Origin: Methanoregulaceae archaeon PtaB.Bin056
GTDB taxonomy: Archaea; Halobacteriota; Methanomicrobia; Methanomicrobiales; Methanospirillaceae
Direction of reading: 5' to 3'
NCBI GenBank assembly: GCA_002067095.1
Contig: MVQD01000106.1
Coordinates: 62,001 to 126,000 of the forward strand
DNA length: 64,000 nucleotides
Shown: piece after piece, positions 44,468-54,048 of the stretch
Numbering within the stretch: the first letter of the stretch is position 1
Layout: each line of letters begins with the position of its first letter
Notes under the pieces: generated by a model
Database searches by the model: none
What the model was told of the DNA's origin: nothing
What the model saw: only the letters and a program-made list of their open reading frames with translations
Program-made: the position numbers and the translations under genes

Positions 44468-47092
44468 ATGAGGCATCGCGGATCTCTTCCCGGCGCAAAA
44501 CGCGAGTGTCCCGAACTGCTTGCCCCGGCGGGATCAAAGGAGGCATTGCAGGCCGCGGTGGCTGCCGGAGCCGATGCAGTATACCTGGGTGGGAGGAAGT
44601 TTGGGGCCAGGCACTTTGCGGCTAACTTCAGCGAAGGAGAGATACGGGAGGCGGTGGAGTATGCACACCTCCACGGCGTGCGCGTGTATGTGACGGTCAA
44701 CACCCTCATCCAGGACGGCGAACTCAAGGATGCCCTGGGATATCTCTTGTCTCTTTATGGGATGGGTGTCGATGCAGTGCTTCTCCAGGACCCCGGGCTC
44801 CTTGCTCTTGCGCGGGAGGTGATACCGGGTCTTGACCTGCACGCGTCCACGCAGTGCACCATATCCACGAGAGAGGGAGTGGAATGGGCATGGAAGGCCG
44901 GGTTCTCGCGCGTGGTGCTGGCGCGCGAGACGCCGCTCTCCGAGGTCGAGCGGATCATTGCAATCCCACGGGATAAAAGGCCGGGGATCGAGATCTTCGT
45001 CCATGGGGCGCTCTGCTACTCGTATTCCGGGCAGTGCCTCCTCTCTTCGGTGATCGGGGGTAGGAGCGGGAACCGGGGCATGTGCGCCCAGCCCTGCAGG
45101 AAGCCTTACACGTTGCTGCGGGGTGTCCCTGACCCCTGGGGCCGGCTCAAAGACGCGTCTATGGTCCCCTGTCCCGCCCGCTACCTCCTCTCCACCCGCG
45201 ATCTCTGCTGCTACGACGGCCTGGACGAGATTGTGGCGCGGAGAGTTGAAGCCCTGAAGATCGAAGGGAGAATGCGCTCCCCGGAGTACGTGGCAGCAGT
45301 TGTCGGTGCGTACAGGAGAGCCCTCGATGCGTTGGCGAACGGGGAGGACTGGCATTCGCAGGATGACGTGGAGGAGATGGCGGGAGCGTTCAACAGGGGT
45401 TTTACGAAGGGCTATCTCCTCGGGGAGGGCGGCCCTTCGCTCATGGGGAGGGATCAACCCGACAACCGCGGGCTCTTCCTCGGGACTGTCGTGGCCGCAC
45501 CGAGAGGTGGAGGGGTTCTGATACGTCCCTCGTCTCAATACCTGCCTGTTTCAGGAGACGGGATCCTCGTTGTCGGTCCCTCCGGGGAATCCAAAACGGG
45601 ATATTCCCTTCACAGGGATGCCGAGCGCCGCGGGGATCTGCTCTTTTTACCCGCGCAGGTGACCGGGGTGAAACCAGGTTCGGTTGTCTCCGTTACAAGG
45701 AGCAGGCACCTTAGGGGCAGGCTGAAGGAGACGGTCCATGCGGGTGCGACGCGGTTCCGGGTCCCCGTCGTGATGCAGGTCCGCATCGCAGAAGGGGCTC
45801 CGCTGGAGGGGACTGCCACATGCCCGGGACCATGGGGAGGCAGGATCGAGGTCAGCCGTGTCACGGGTTTTATTCCCACTCCCGCAAAGACGGCCGGGCT
45901 CTCGCATGAGGCCGTATCCCGGCAACTCCGAAAGACCGGGGCGGCCCCTTTCCGGGTGGATAAAGTTGATATCGACCGCGATGGCAATCCGTTCGTCCCG
46001 CTCGGCGAGCTTAACCGTCTCAGGCGCGAGCTTCTCGCCGGTCTGAAGGAAGCATGGCTCGGGGGATTTCTCCCCGAAAAGACGGATTTTGAAAAAGCCG
46101 GGATGCGCGTCCGGAAATTTCTGGAGGCGGATATCCCTGGGATCCCGCATGGAAACGCACGTGGTCATAAGAAGCCGCTCCCTGTGCTGACCCTCTATTG
46201 CGCGACCCCCAGGGAACTACAATCAGCCTGCAGCGCGGGGTGCGACGCGATCTGCTACGAGCCATCAGTGGGGAGCTGGGAGGGGTATTTCCGGGATCTC
46301 TGCACGGGTTTTAGGTACTGCAGCGAACGCAACGTGTCGTATACATGGAAATGGCCCCGAATCACGGGGCGCTCATTCCTACAAGAGGCCCTCTTGATGC
46401 TGCCTGACCTTTTCGGGGCCGGGGTCCGGCGCATCATGGTCGAGGAGGCGGGGATGGCGGAAGCGATCCTCTCACGCGAGCCCCGCATGGAGGTCACGGG
46501 AGGCCAGGGCCTCAACATCTACAATGCCTGTGCAGCGCAGGCGTTTCACCCCCCCATATCCCTGTTCACCCTCTCCCCCGAACTCTCATCTTCGCAGGCA
46601 GCGACACTTCTCGCCCTGTCGGCCAGAACAAAGCCGCAGATAAGATACGAGATCATCTGCCAGGGAAACCTGGACGCGATCGTGAGCGAGGACCGTCTCC
46701 TGTCCACCCTGGTTGTGGATCGTCCCATCCTGGGTTCGGAGGCATTCGGAATACGGGATGAGACGGGCAGAACCTTTCCTGTCTACGAGGACCGGCTGGG
46801 GAGAACTCACGTCCTCAATGCGGTGGAGACAACGCTTGTAGACCGTATCCCCCAACTTTCAGCAATGGGTGTCCACTCCCTTGTTGTCGATGCCCGGGGG
46901 AGAGGGGAGCACTACGTTGCCGTGATGGCCGCGCTCTACCGCGAGGGCATCGGAGCGGTGCGCAGTGGGAACGCGCCCCGTTCATTTTGGCAGCACCTCG
47001 TGGACCGGGCGCGGGCGATCTCCAGGGGCGGAATCACGGCGGGTCACTTTGACAGGGGTGTGGCTGGATACGGCGACCCTGGAGCAGAATAG
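44468..47092 (+). CDS. U32 family protein (long form, probable RNA hydroxylase)
   Basis: The 874-residue protein has an N-terminal TIM-barrel with the U32 signature at residues 175-193 (EIFVHGALCYSYSGQCLLS, with Cys183 and Cys190) and further cysteines in GMCAQPC (Cys206, Cys210) that could bind an Fe-S cluster. Long insert and C-terminal regions follow. Annotated as peptidase/collagenase, members such as E. coli RlhA and TrhP are prephenate-dependent RNA hydroxylases with Fe-S clusters. Its position beside the aro operon, sharing a promoter region with aroD, supports a chorismate-pathway link. Substrate RNA is unknown. Confidence 0.88.
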   Translation: MRHRGSLPGAKRECPELLAPAGSKEALQAAVAAGADAVYLGGRKFGARHFAANFSEGEIREAVEYAHLHGVRVYVTVNTLIQDGELKDALGYLLSLYGMGVDAVLLQDPGLLALAREVIPGLDLHASTQCTISTREGVEWAWKAGFSRVVLARETPLSEVERIIAIPRDKRPGIEIFVHGALCYSYSGQCLLSSVIGGRSGNRGMCAQPCRKPYTLLRGVPDPWGRLKDASMVPCPARYLLSTRDLCCYDGLDEIVARRVEALKIEGRMRSPEYVAAVVGAYRRALDALANGEDWHSQDDVEEMAGAFNRGFTKGYLLGEGGPSLMGRDQPDNRGLFLGTVVAAPRGGGVLIRPSSQYLPVSGDGILVVGPSGESKTGYSLHRDAERRGDLLFLPAQVTGVKPGSVVSVTRSRHLRGRLKETVHAGATRFRVPVVMQVRIAEGAPLEGTATCPGPWGGRIEVSRVTGFIPTPAKTAGLSHEAVSRQLRKTGAAPFRVDKVDIDRDGNPFVPLGELNRLRRELLAGLKEAWLGGFLPEKTDFEKAGMRVRKFLEADIPGIPHGNARGHKKPLPVLTLYCATPRELQSACSAGCDAICYEPSVGSWEGYFRDLCTGFRYCSERNVSYTWKWPRITGRSFLQEALLMLPDLFGAGVRRIMVEEAGMAEAILSREPRMEVTGGQGLNIYNACAAQAFHPPISLFTLSPELSSSQAATLLALSARTKPQIRYEIICQGNLDAIVSEDRLLSTLVVDRPILGSEAFGIRDETGRTFPVYEDRLGRTHVLNAVETTLVDRIPQLSAMGVHSLVVDARGRGEHYVAVMAALYREGIGAVRSGNAPRSFWQHLVDRARAISRGGITAGHFDRGVAGYGDPGAE

Positions 47093-47134
47093 GTTTTCCC
47101 CTGGCGTACCCATATCAGTGATTGAGAGATCTGT

Positions 47135-47803
47135 ATGGGAACGCCATTCATCCTTCTCAACCTGAAGACCTACACCGAGGGCACCGGCCAGCGCGCCCAC
47201 CACATTGCAGAGGCCGCACAGCAGGTGGCAGAAGAATCGGGAGTGGAGATTGGGATCGCCCCAAGTTACATGAACATCCACCCGATGTCCATGCACTACT
47301 CCCTTCCTGTGTACGCCCAGCACGTGGACGCCGCCGCGCCGGGTGCCCACACCGGCTCGGTGACCGTCGAGGGGATCCGGTCCGCGGGGGCGACAGGCTC
47401 CCTCGTGAACCACTCAGAACGCCGGCTCACCCTGGCGGAAATCGATGCCGCGGTCACGGCGCTCCGGTCGGCAGGGCTCATCTCGGTGGTCTGCTCAAAT
47501 AACGTTGCGACCAGCGCCGCAGCAGCAGTCCTCGGCCCGGATTATGTTGCAATCGAGCCTCCGGAGCTGATCGGCGGCACCGTCTCGGTCTCCCAGGCCA
47601 ACCCCGAGATCATCACCGGCACGGTCAAAGCGGTGCAGAAGGTCAATCCCTCTGTGAAGATCCTGACCGGTGCGGGTATCCACTCCGGCGAGTGCGTAAA
47701 GGTTGCAGTCGATCTCGGGACAGCGGGAGTGCTCCTGGCCTCAAGCGTGGTCAAGGCAAAGGCCCCCATCAGCGTGCTGCGGGACCTGGTGTCGAAACTC
47801 TAG
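47135..47803 (+). CDS. tpiA: triosephosphate isomerase (archaeal type)
   Basis: TpiA interconverts glyceraldehyde 3-phosphate and DHAP in gluconeogenesis. The 222-residue protein, shorter than bacterial TIM, has the substrate Lys in LLNLKTY, the catalytic His in LVNHSERR, and the catalytic Glu in [10 protein letters not shown]. It is tail to tail with the CBS-HTH gene, with a 4-bp overlap. Confidence 0.95.
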   Translation: MGTPFILLNLKTYTEGTGQRAHHIAEAAQQVAEESGVEIGIAPSYMNIHPMSMHYSLPVYAQHVDAAAPGAHTGSVTVEGIRSAGATGSLVNHSERRLTLAEIDAAVTALRSAGLISVVCSNNVATSAAAAVLGPDYVAIEPPELIGGTVSVSQANPEIITGTVKAVQKVNPSVKILTGAGIHSGECVKVAVDLGTAGVLLASSVVKAKAPISVLRDLVSKL

Positions 47804-48360
47804 CGGTCCATTATCAGGGGGATGAGGTCATGCTTGGTGATGACACCCCCCACCCTTCCCCCCTCCATCACCAGCACCGCGTGGTGTTGCTGGAGTATCC
47901 TGATCACCGTCTCGATGTCCATGTCGACAGGGACGGTGGGAAACCCTGACTCCATGTAATGCTTCACCTGCTCGCCCTGCGTGCGGTGGGCGCCCTGTTC
48001 CTCGATGGCGGTCACGATCGCCGATTCCGATATGCACCCCACGGGAATACCCTTTTCGAGGACGGGGACCTGGGAGATGTTGTATTTCTCCATGATGTCC
48101 ACTGCATGGGTGATGGTGTCATCCACCCCCACACTGATGACAGGTGAGTGCATGACACGCGCGGCGGTGATCCTTGGCCTTGCCATGGTATTGAGCACGT
48201 GGACTATCTTTGCAAGGGTGCTTGCCCTTGGATCCACGCTCCCCGATTCGATTCGTGCCACCATCGACTGGCTGATGCCTGCCCGCCCGGCAAGATCAGC
48301 CTGTTTCATCCCAAGAAGCTCCCTCTTTGCCTTGATTTCAGCGGGTGTCGGGATATGCAT
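47800..48360 (-). CDS. HTH - CBS domain transcriptional regulator
   Basis: From the ATG at 48360 ([17 protein letters not shown]) the 186-residue protein has an XRE-type helix-turn-helix (about 10-60: [25 protein letters not shown]) and a pair of CBS domains (about 70-185; [21 protein letters not shown] and DLIPLIMDR) that usually sense adenine nucleotides. Such fused regulators are common in methanogens. The longer frame upstream enters the RNase P RNA. Target genes unknown. Confidence 0.9.
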   Translation of the reverse strand: MHIPTPAEIKAKRELLGMKQADLAGRAGISQSMVARIESGSVDPRASTLAKIVHVLNTMARPRITAARVMHSPVISVGVDDTITHAVDIMEKYNISQVPVLEKGIPVGCISESAIVTAIEEQGAHRTQGEQVKHYMESGFPTVPVDMDIETVIRILQQHHAVLVMEGGRVGGVITKHDLIPLIMDR

Positions 48361-48419
48361 GTGTGGTATTACTCTGGAGCATAAAGGAGGATAAATTTGT
48401 TGCAGAATAGGTATACAGG

Positions 48420-48772
48420 AACGGAGTGGGAGGAGTAAGCCCCCTTCTGTTCGGTGCGGCATTCAGCTACGCGCCATACCCGGGCAGGCACTGAGCAGCC
48501 TGCATGCCCTGTTCTGGCTTGCACCCGCAGGGATTCACCGTTTCATCGATTCCTGCCCTTACGCATCAACGAGACATCCGCGCCCCGGAAGAGGCGCGAC
48601 GCATTGCCCCCGGAGGGGCTCGATCGCATCATTGCTGGGGGCAGGCCGTGTCGTTTCTGTGCCATTGCCGTGACTCTCGCCACCCGTACTTGCATACGGC
48701 TGCGCGCTCAGCAGGTGGGGGGACTTTCCTCAGCAGCATCGTGTGCCACCGTCAGCCGCACTCTCCCTCTCC
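48420..48772 (-). ncRNA. rnpB: RNase P RNA, archaeal type A
   Basis: The RNase P catalytic RNA removes 5' leaders from pre-tRNAs. On the minus strand I see the conserved landmarks in order: GAGGAAAGTCCCC, ACAGAAACGACACGGCC, GGGTGCAAGCC with AACAGGGC nearby, and the 3' AACAGAAGGGGGCTTACTCC. The 5' GGAGAGGGAG region pairs with 3' CTCCCACTCC to form P1, which sets the ends to within a few bases. A TATA box at about 48792-48800 is properly spaced for a start at 48772. Confidence 0.93.
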
Positions 48773-48773
48773 C

Positions 48774-48800
48774 TATATAATAGGATGACACCTTATTTAC
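48774..48800. promoter_or_regulatory. interlocked promoters of rnpB and the AMMECR1 gene
   Basis: TATATAAT at 48774-48781 fits the AMMECR1 gene (start near 48803). GTAAATAAG on the minus strand at 48792-48800 fits rnpB (start near 48772). The two promoters occupy the same 33 bp. Confidence 0.5.
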
Positions 48801-48805
48801 ACCTG

Positions 48806-49393
48806 ATGGATGCGCTCACGCCAGAAGAGGGGGCACTCGCGGTGCGGCTGGCACGCTCGGTCCTGGAGCACGCAATTGGCGGAAAACCGGAGGCCGTTTT
48901 CGACCTCCCCCCTGTATTCAGGGAGAAAAGGGGGGTCTTCGTGACTCTTACCTCGCAGGGGGAACTCAGGGGCTGTATCGGTTTCCCTTACCCGCACCTC
49001 GCCCTGGAGAAGGCTGTCAGGGAGGCAGCGTACGCTGCAGCAAGGGAGGACCCGAGGTTTTCCCCTGTCGGGAAGGCAGAACTGGCACGAATAAGGGTTG
49101 AGGTGACAGTGCTTACCGTTCCCATGCTGCTGGAAGCCGAACCCCTGGACCGCCCGCGGGCAGTCCAGGTCGGCAGGCATGGACTGATCGTGCGGGGATT
49201 TGGCCGGAGCGGACTCCTCCTCCCCCAGGTCCCTGTGGAATGGAGATGGGACAGCCGTGAATTCCTTGACCACACCTGCATGAAGGCAGGGCTGCCGGGA
49301 GGGTGCTGGATGCAGAGGGAGGTCGAGGTCTACACGTTCGAAGGGCAGATATTTCATGAACCTCCCCAGGATGGAGCCGGGAGAGAAGGGTAA
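48806..49393 (+). CDS. AMMECR1-domain protein
   Basis: The 195-residue protein (MDALTPEEGALAVRLAR onward) matches the AMMECR1 family found in archaea and eukaryotes: TLTSQGELRGCIGFP with the conserved LRGCIG core, AAREDPRF, and DHTCMKAGLP. Its biochemical role is unresolved, though radical-SAM or MEMO-like neighbours are often reported. ATG at 48785 is the alternative start, but the predicted transcript begins near 48803, favouring 48806 and a leaderless mRNA. Confidence 0.88.
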   Translation: MDALTPEEGALAVRLARSVLEHAIGGKPEAVFDLPPVFREKRGVFVTLTSQGELRGCIGFPYPHLALEKAVREAAYAAAREDPRFSPVGKAELARIRVEVTVLTVPMLLEAEPLDRPRAVQVGRHGLIVRGFGRSGLLLPQVPVEWRWDSREFLDHTCMKAGLPGGCWMQREVEVYTFEGQIFHEPPQDGAGREG

Positions 49394-49809
49394 TCCGCTC
49401 CACCCTTCGCGCCCTGATAGGCCTGGCTGGCACGGTCTTCGAAAATGGCGCCAGTTCCCCGCTGTTTCATTTTTCCTGCCTTTGGCTACCCCCTTCGGAG
49501 GTGGCTGACCGGGGACGATCATCAGGGAACATTTAAATAATCCCTGGCGGAAGGCTTGGGTGGGATAGTGATACCGGCCAACCCGCGCCTCAACGGAGAT
49601 GGCCCGCGGAGTGCACAGCCGGCATCACCCCTCCGTGATGCAGGTTTGATAACTAATCTTCCAAGGGGTATAAGCCTCTTTCCAGGGTATGCCGGTGTCG
49701 CTGCAGGGACTATCTGATATCTGTCCGGGGCGGTGATCACCCTGACAGTGGTATATCCTCAGGCTTCTGCACCTGCGCTGTCACCGGATCAGAACGAGAA
49801 GGAGCTCCC
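49394..49809. other. intergenic region upstream of the amino-acid decarboxylase
   Basis: No gene is supported here. The A+T-rich CATTTAAATAA at about 49530-49540 could be a distal TATA box. GGTATATC at 49750-49757 is better placed, giving a start near 49780 and GGAG before the ATG at 49810. A 72-codon minus-strand frame (49522-49740) is Pro/Arg-rich and not protein-like. I see no tRNA or repeat. Confidence 0.5.
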
Positions 49810-52119
49810 ATGAACCCGGAAGAAAGGCTGAACGTCGTCATCATCGACGACTCAATACGTACCGATACTCCGCGCGGCCGGACTCTCGCCCGCATCGTGA
49901 AGGGGCTTGCCGATTATCAGATCGAAGCCACGATGATCGCGTCGCTGGAAGACGCGAGGTCAGCGTTTGCCCATCTGCCCGAGGCAGATTGCGTGATGGT
50001 CAACTGGAACCTCGGCGGCACGGGCTCAAAGGATCACAACGATGCAAAGAGATTGATCGACGAGATCAGGAAGCGTAACGAGGATATCCCCCTCTTTGTC
50101 ATCGCAGAACCGATATCCGGGGCCACCGCTTCGATGACCGTAGACGTCATCAGCGAGGTCAACGAGTTTGTGAACATCATGGACGACACCCCGGAGTTCA
50201 TCGCGGGCAGGATCACGGCGGCCGCACACCGGTACAAGGAGAGCCTGCTCCCCCCCTTCTTCGGTGCGATGGTAAAGTTCTCGAGGGACTTTGAGTACTC
50301 CTGGCATACGCCAGGCCATGCGGGAGGAACGGCCTTTCGGAAGTCTCCTGCCGGTCGTCTCTTCTTCAATTTCTTCGGCGAGCAGCTCTTCCGGTCAGAT
50401 CTCTCGATATCTGTTGGCGAGCTTGGGTCGCTCCTCGACCACTCCGGGCCGCTCGGCGAGGCGGAGCGGTACGCCGCAAGGGTCTTTGGGGCGGACCAGA
50501 CGTATTTCGTGACGAACGGGACTTCCACGGCAAACAAGGTCGTCTTTTTTGGGAGAGTCACAAAGGATGATATCGTCCTCGTCGACCGGAACTGCCACAA
50601 GTCTGCAGAGCATGCGCTTACGATGACCCATTCGATTGCGGTATTCCTGGTCCCGACGAGAAACCGCTTTGGGATCATCGGCCCAATCCCCCCGAATGAG
50701 ATGACTCCGGGGGCAATACGGTCGAAGGTCGCAGCCTGCCCGTTTGTCAAAGATCCAGGGACTGCGGCCCCTGTCCATGCTATCATCACCAACTCGACAT
50801 ACGACGGGCTCTGCTACCATGCATCGCTGGTGGAAGGCCTGCTTGGAAAGAGCGTTGACAGCATCCATTACGACGAGGCATGGTATGGGTACGCCCGGTT
50901 CAATCCATTGTACCGGGAACGCTTCGCAATGCGCGACGACGCGAGAGATCCCGGGGGCCCGACAGTGTTTGCCACCCAGTCAACCCACAAGCTCCTTGCT
51001 GCTCTCTCCCAGGCGTCGATGATCCACGTCCGGAACGGGCGCATACCAGTCGAGCATGCAAGGTTCAACGAGGGGTTCATGATGCACTGCTCCACGTCTC
51101 CCCTCTATCCCATCATGGCGTCCCTTGACGTCTCTTCAAAGATGATGGAGGGCGCCGCAGGAAGGGTGCTTACCACGGAGTCCATTGAAGAGGCGATACG
51201 GTTCCGCCTGACAATGGCACGGATACACCGGGAGTTGACAAAGGCAGGAAGGCAGAAGGACTGGTGGTTCGGCATCTGGCAGCCCGAAATGGTGGCTGAT
51301 CCAAAGAGCAGGAAGAAGATACCCTTTGCGGACGCACCCCTCGAGTTGCTCCGGGACAATCCTTCTGCATGGGTGCTCCACCCCGGTGACGGGTGGCACG
51401 GGTTTACGGGCCTTCCCGACAACTACTGCATGCTCGACCCCATCAAGGTGACCGTGGTGACGCCCGGCGTAAGGGATGACGGATCACTGGGCCCGTGGGG
51501 AATCCCTGCAGCGGTTGTCGCAAGGTTCCTTGATACCAGGGGTATTGTGAACGAGAAGTCCGGGGACTATATCATCCTCTTTCTCTTCTCGATGGGCAAC
51601 ACCAAGGGCAAGTGGGGGACCCTCATCACCGAGCTCTTCGAGTTCAAACGCCATTACGATGAAAGAACCCCCCTTGAAGAGGTCTTCCCCGATCTCGTGA
51701 AGGCACACCCGGAGCGGTATGCGGGGATGACCTTAAAAAGCCTCTCGGACGAGATGCATGCCTTCAAGAGAGAACGGCGGATGTGTGAACTGCTCGAGCA
51801 GGCATATTCCACCCTCCCGGAGCCAGCCGTCCCGTACGCCGAGGCCTACCGGAGTATCGTGCGCGGCGGGGTTGAGCACGTCCGCGTTGACGATGCAGGA
51901 GGCAGGATCGTCGCCACCGGTATCTACCCGTACCCCCCGGGTATTCCTGTCCTCGCTCCCGGGGAACGGACTGGTCTGCCGGATGGCCCGATACTCAGGT
52001 ATCTCTCCTGCCTCCAGGATTTCGATGCACGGTTCCCCGGGTTTGAGCATGACATTCACGGTGTGGAGAATGTGAGGGGACGCTACATGATGTACTGCAT
52101 AAAGGAGGAGACCCAGTGA
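49810..52119 (+). CDS. PLP-dependent Orn/Lys/Arg decarboxylase (inducible, acid-resistance type)
   Basis: The 769-residue fold-type I enzyme matches the bacterial AdiA/CadA/SpeF class. It has an N-terminal receiver-like wing domain (about 1-130), the PLP domain with HTPGHAGGTAF, Asp355 (HYDEAW) and the Schiff-base Lys394 (ATQSTHKLL), and a C-terminal domain. The substrate among Arg, Lys and Orn cannot be fixed by eye. It overlaps the antiporter gene by 4 bp, the arrangement of bacterial acid-resistance modules. Confidence 0.9.
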   Translation: MNPEERLNVVIIDDSIRTDTPRGRTLARIVKGLADYQIEATMIASLEDARSAFAHLPEADCVMVNWNLGGTGSKDHNDAKRLIDEIRKRNEDIPLFVIAEPISGATASMTVDVISEVNEFVNIMDDTPEFIAGRITAAAHRYKESLLPPFFGAMVKFSRDFEYSWHTPGHAGGTAFRKSPAGRLFFNFFGEQLFRSDLSISVGELGSLLDHSGPLGEAERYAARVFGADQTYFVTNGTSTANKVVFFGRVTKDDIVLVDRNCHKSAEHALTMTHSIAVFLVPTRNRFGIIGPIPPNEMTPGAIRSKVAACPFVKDPGTAAPVHAIITNSTYDGLCYHASLVEGLLGKSVDSIHYDEAWYGYARFNPLYRERFAMRDDARDPGGPTVFATQSTHKLLAALSQASMIHVRNGRIPVEHARFNEGFMMHCSTSPLYPIMASLDVSSKMMEGAAGRVLTTESIEEAIRFRLTMARIHRELTKAGRQKDWWFGIWQPEMVADPKSRKKIPFADAPLELLRDNPSAWVLHPGDGWHGFTGLPDNYCMLDPIKVTVVTPGVRDDGSLGPWGIPAAVVARFLDTRGIVNEKSGDYIILFLFSMGNTKGKWGTLITELFEFKRHYDERTPLEEVFPDLVKAHPERYAGMTLKSLSDEMHAFKRERRMCELLEQAYSTLPEPAVPYAEAYRSIVRGGVEHVRVDDAGGRIVATGIYPYPPGIPVLAPGERTGLPDGPILRYLSCLQDFDARFPGFEHDIHGVENVRGRYMMYCIKEETQ

Positions 52120-53570
52120 GCGGAGGTGAGGCTTTAACACCTGGAACGGGTGCTGCTCCCCCGAAGGTGCTGGGGATATTCGCACTTGCGATGATCAATG
52201 TCGCTGCGGTGCTCAGTATCAGGAATTTTCCCTCTATGGCAGAGTTTGGCTGGTCGTGCATCGGGTGGTACACGATCGGTACAGTCCTCTTTTTGATCCC
52301 GCTCTCGCTTGCCGGGGCAGAGCTTGCGACCATGCTCGCCGACAGGGGAGGAGGCGTGTATGCCTGGTGTAAAGAGGCATTCGGAGAGAAAGGAGGGTTC
52401 ACCGCGATTTTCTGCGAGTGGTCGAACAACCTTGTCTGGTTTCCGACGGTACTTGCATTCATCGCATCCACCCTCTCGTTTGCACTCTCTCCGGCACTCA
52501 GTGCCGACTCGCGTTACCTGTTTGCAGTGATGATGATCGCCTTCTGGGGGACCACTGCAATCGCATATTTTGGTGAGGACATCTCGACGAAATTCCAGAA
52601 TGTAGGAGTGATCCTCGGGAGCATTCTCCCGTCTGTCCTGATCATAGGGCTTGGGATATGGTGGTTTGCATCAGGAGCGACGATCGTCCTTCCCCCGTTC
52701 TCTCCGGAACAGATTTTACCGGTCATCAACCTCTCTACGCTTCCGTTCTTTGCGACCGTGATCCTGCTCTTTGCCGGAATGGAGATGGCCGGCTTCCACG
52801 CGCTCGAGACCCGGAACCCGGGTGCGGATTATCCCAGGGCCATGGCAGTGTCGGCCCTCATCATCTTCGGGTGCACGGTGCTTGCTACTCTCGCGATTGC
52901 CGCTGTCATCCCTGCAAGGGACTTAAGCCTCGCATCAGGGGTGATGCAGGCAATTCACTACTTCTTTGGCGCTGCAGAGATCCCCGGGGCTGTCGCCCCG
53001 ATGGCAGTGTTGGTCACGATCGGCGGGGTGGTCTCCCTCGCGGCATGGCTTATTGGCCCGGCAAAAGGCCTTGGGGTGGTTGCAGAGGAGGGAAACCTCC
53101 CCCCGCTCTTCAACCGCACCAACAGGTATGGGTCACCGGTCGCGGTGCTCCTTGTCCAGGCTCTTATCGGGACTTTTGTATCATTGCTCTACGTATTTCT
53201 TCCATCGGTCAACCAGGCCTACTGGATCCTCTCTGCCATCACGGTCGAGCTGCTATGCATCGTGTATCTCCTGGTCTTTGCCTCCCTCATAAAGCTCAGG
53301 TACAGCCGGCCCGATGCAGCAAGGCCGTTCCGGGTCCCGGGAGGGATGGCAGGAGTCTGGATCATCGGCGGCATGGGTGCCGCAGGGGTCATCTTCTCAT
53401 TCATTGTCGGGCTCATGCCGACGGCTGACTTCTCCGCAGATGAAGCAATCGCATACGTGGGGGGGATACTGCTCGGCACGTTCCTCCTCGCGTTCCCCCC
53501 ACTTGTATTCCTTAAAATCAAGAGACCGGGTTGGACCGGGGCCGGGTCACTGGAGGAGGAATCACGATGA
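52116..53570 (+). CDS. APC-superfamily amino-acid/amine antiporter (GadC/AdiC-like)
   Basis: The 484-residue protein has about 12 hydrophobic segments and the APC helix 1 break region (SIRNFPSMAEFGWSC), GGVYAWCKEAFGEKGGF, and LLFAGMEMAGFHALETRNPGADYPRA of helix 6-7. GadC-like members exchange substrate amino acid for its decarboxylation product. Tight coupling to the decarboxylase indicates that it imports the amino acid and exports the amine, consuming internal protons. Confidence 0.9.
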   Translation: MSGGEALTPGTGAAPPKVLGIFALAMINVAAVLSIRNFPSMAEFGWSCIGWYTIGTVLFLIPLSLAGAELATMLADRGGGVYAWCKEAFGEKGGFTAIFCEWSNNLVWFPTVLAFIASTLSFALSPALSADSRYLFAVMMIAFWGTTAIAYFGEDISTKFQNVGVILGSILPSVLIIGLGIWWFASGATIVLPPFSPEQILPVINLSTLPFFATVILLFAGMEMAGFHALETRNPGADYPRAMAVSALIIFGCTVLATLAIAAVIPARDLSLASGVMQAIHYFFGAAEIPGAVAPMAVLVTIGGVVSLAAWLIGPAKGLGVVAEEGNLPPLFNRTNRYGSPVAVLLVQALIGTFVSLLYVFLPSVNQAYWILSAITVELLCIVYLLVFASLIKLRYSRPDAARPFRVPGGMAGVWIIGGMGAAGVIFSFIVGLMPTADFSADEAIAYVGGILLGTFLLAFPPLVFLKIKRPGWTGAGSLEEESR

Positions 53571-53598
53571 TCCATCAAGTATCCGGCGGGTGGCAGAG

Positions 53599-54048
53599 AT
53601 GACCGGGGAGAAAAGAGGATTTGCGGCAGTTATCGCGGTGCTCTTCGTGATCGTGATCCTGCCTGTCGGATGGATACTCATCGCCTTCCCCGCCGAGCCC
53701 CATTACCCCGTTCCCGGGGAACCTGTGGACAATGCGGTGAATGCGTCGGGCGTTATGCTTGCGCATGTGAACGATATCACCTGGCAGATCCCGGGTGCGA
53801 TGGGAGGCAGGTCCTATCTCCTGGAAGATGAGGAAGGCCACACGCTTGTGGTCCAGACTCAAGTATTCGAAACGGCAGAATCAAGAGATGCCGCAGTCGT
53901 GACATATTCAGCGCACACGGTCGGAAAGGGGAGACCTATCGGGAGGATCATGGTGATCGGCCACCAGGTCGTCTACATCGGACCCGATCCGGGAGGAATT
54001 TTCCAGAGGATCGCTCCTCTCCTCAGGGAGATGAGGATTGCAGGGTGA
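53599..54048 (+). CDS. single-TM exported protein of unknown function
   Basis: The 149-residue protein starts [16 protein letters not shown], with a TM or signal anchor at about 8-30 and an extracytoplasmic alpha/beta domain ([29 protein letters not shown] split over two strands). No family recognised. It starts 28 bp after the antiporter stop and is likely cotranscribed. A longer frame overlaps the antiporter gene and is rejected. Confidence 0.75.
   Translation: MTGEKRGFAAVIAVLFVIVILPVGWILIAFPAEPHYPVPGEPVDNAVNASGVMLAHVNDITWQIPGAMGGRSYLLEDEEGHTLVVQTQVFETAESRDAAVVTYSAHTVGKGRPIGRIMVIGHQVVYIGPDPGGIFQRIAPLLREMRIAG

Noticed and set aside
49599-49649. 16-codon ORF with His and Arg codons upstream of the decarboxylase, as a possible leader peptide
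   Set aside because: The nearest good TATA (49750-49757) lies downstream of it, so it is probably not on the mRNA, and the GGAG is too close to its ATG.
49630-49670. GTGATGC ... CTAATC as a possible C/D box RNA
   Set aside because: The D box consensus CUGA is missing and no conserved guide pairing could be seen.
49522-49740. 72-codon minus-strand frame
   Set aside because: Pro/Arg-rich, no homology recognised, no start signal; the kind of frame expected by chance in G+C-rich DNA.
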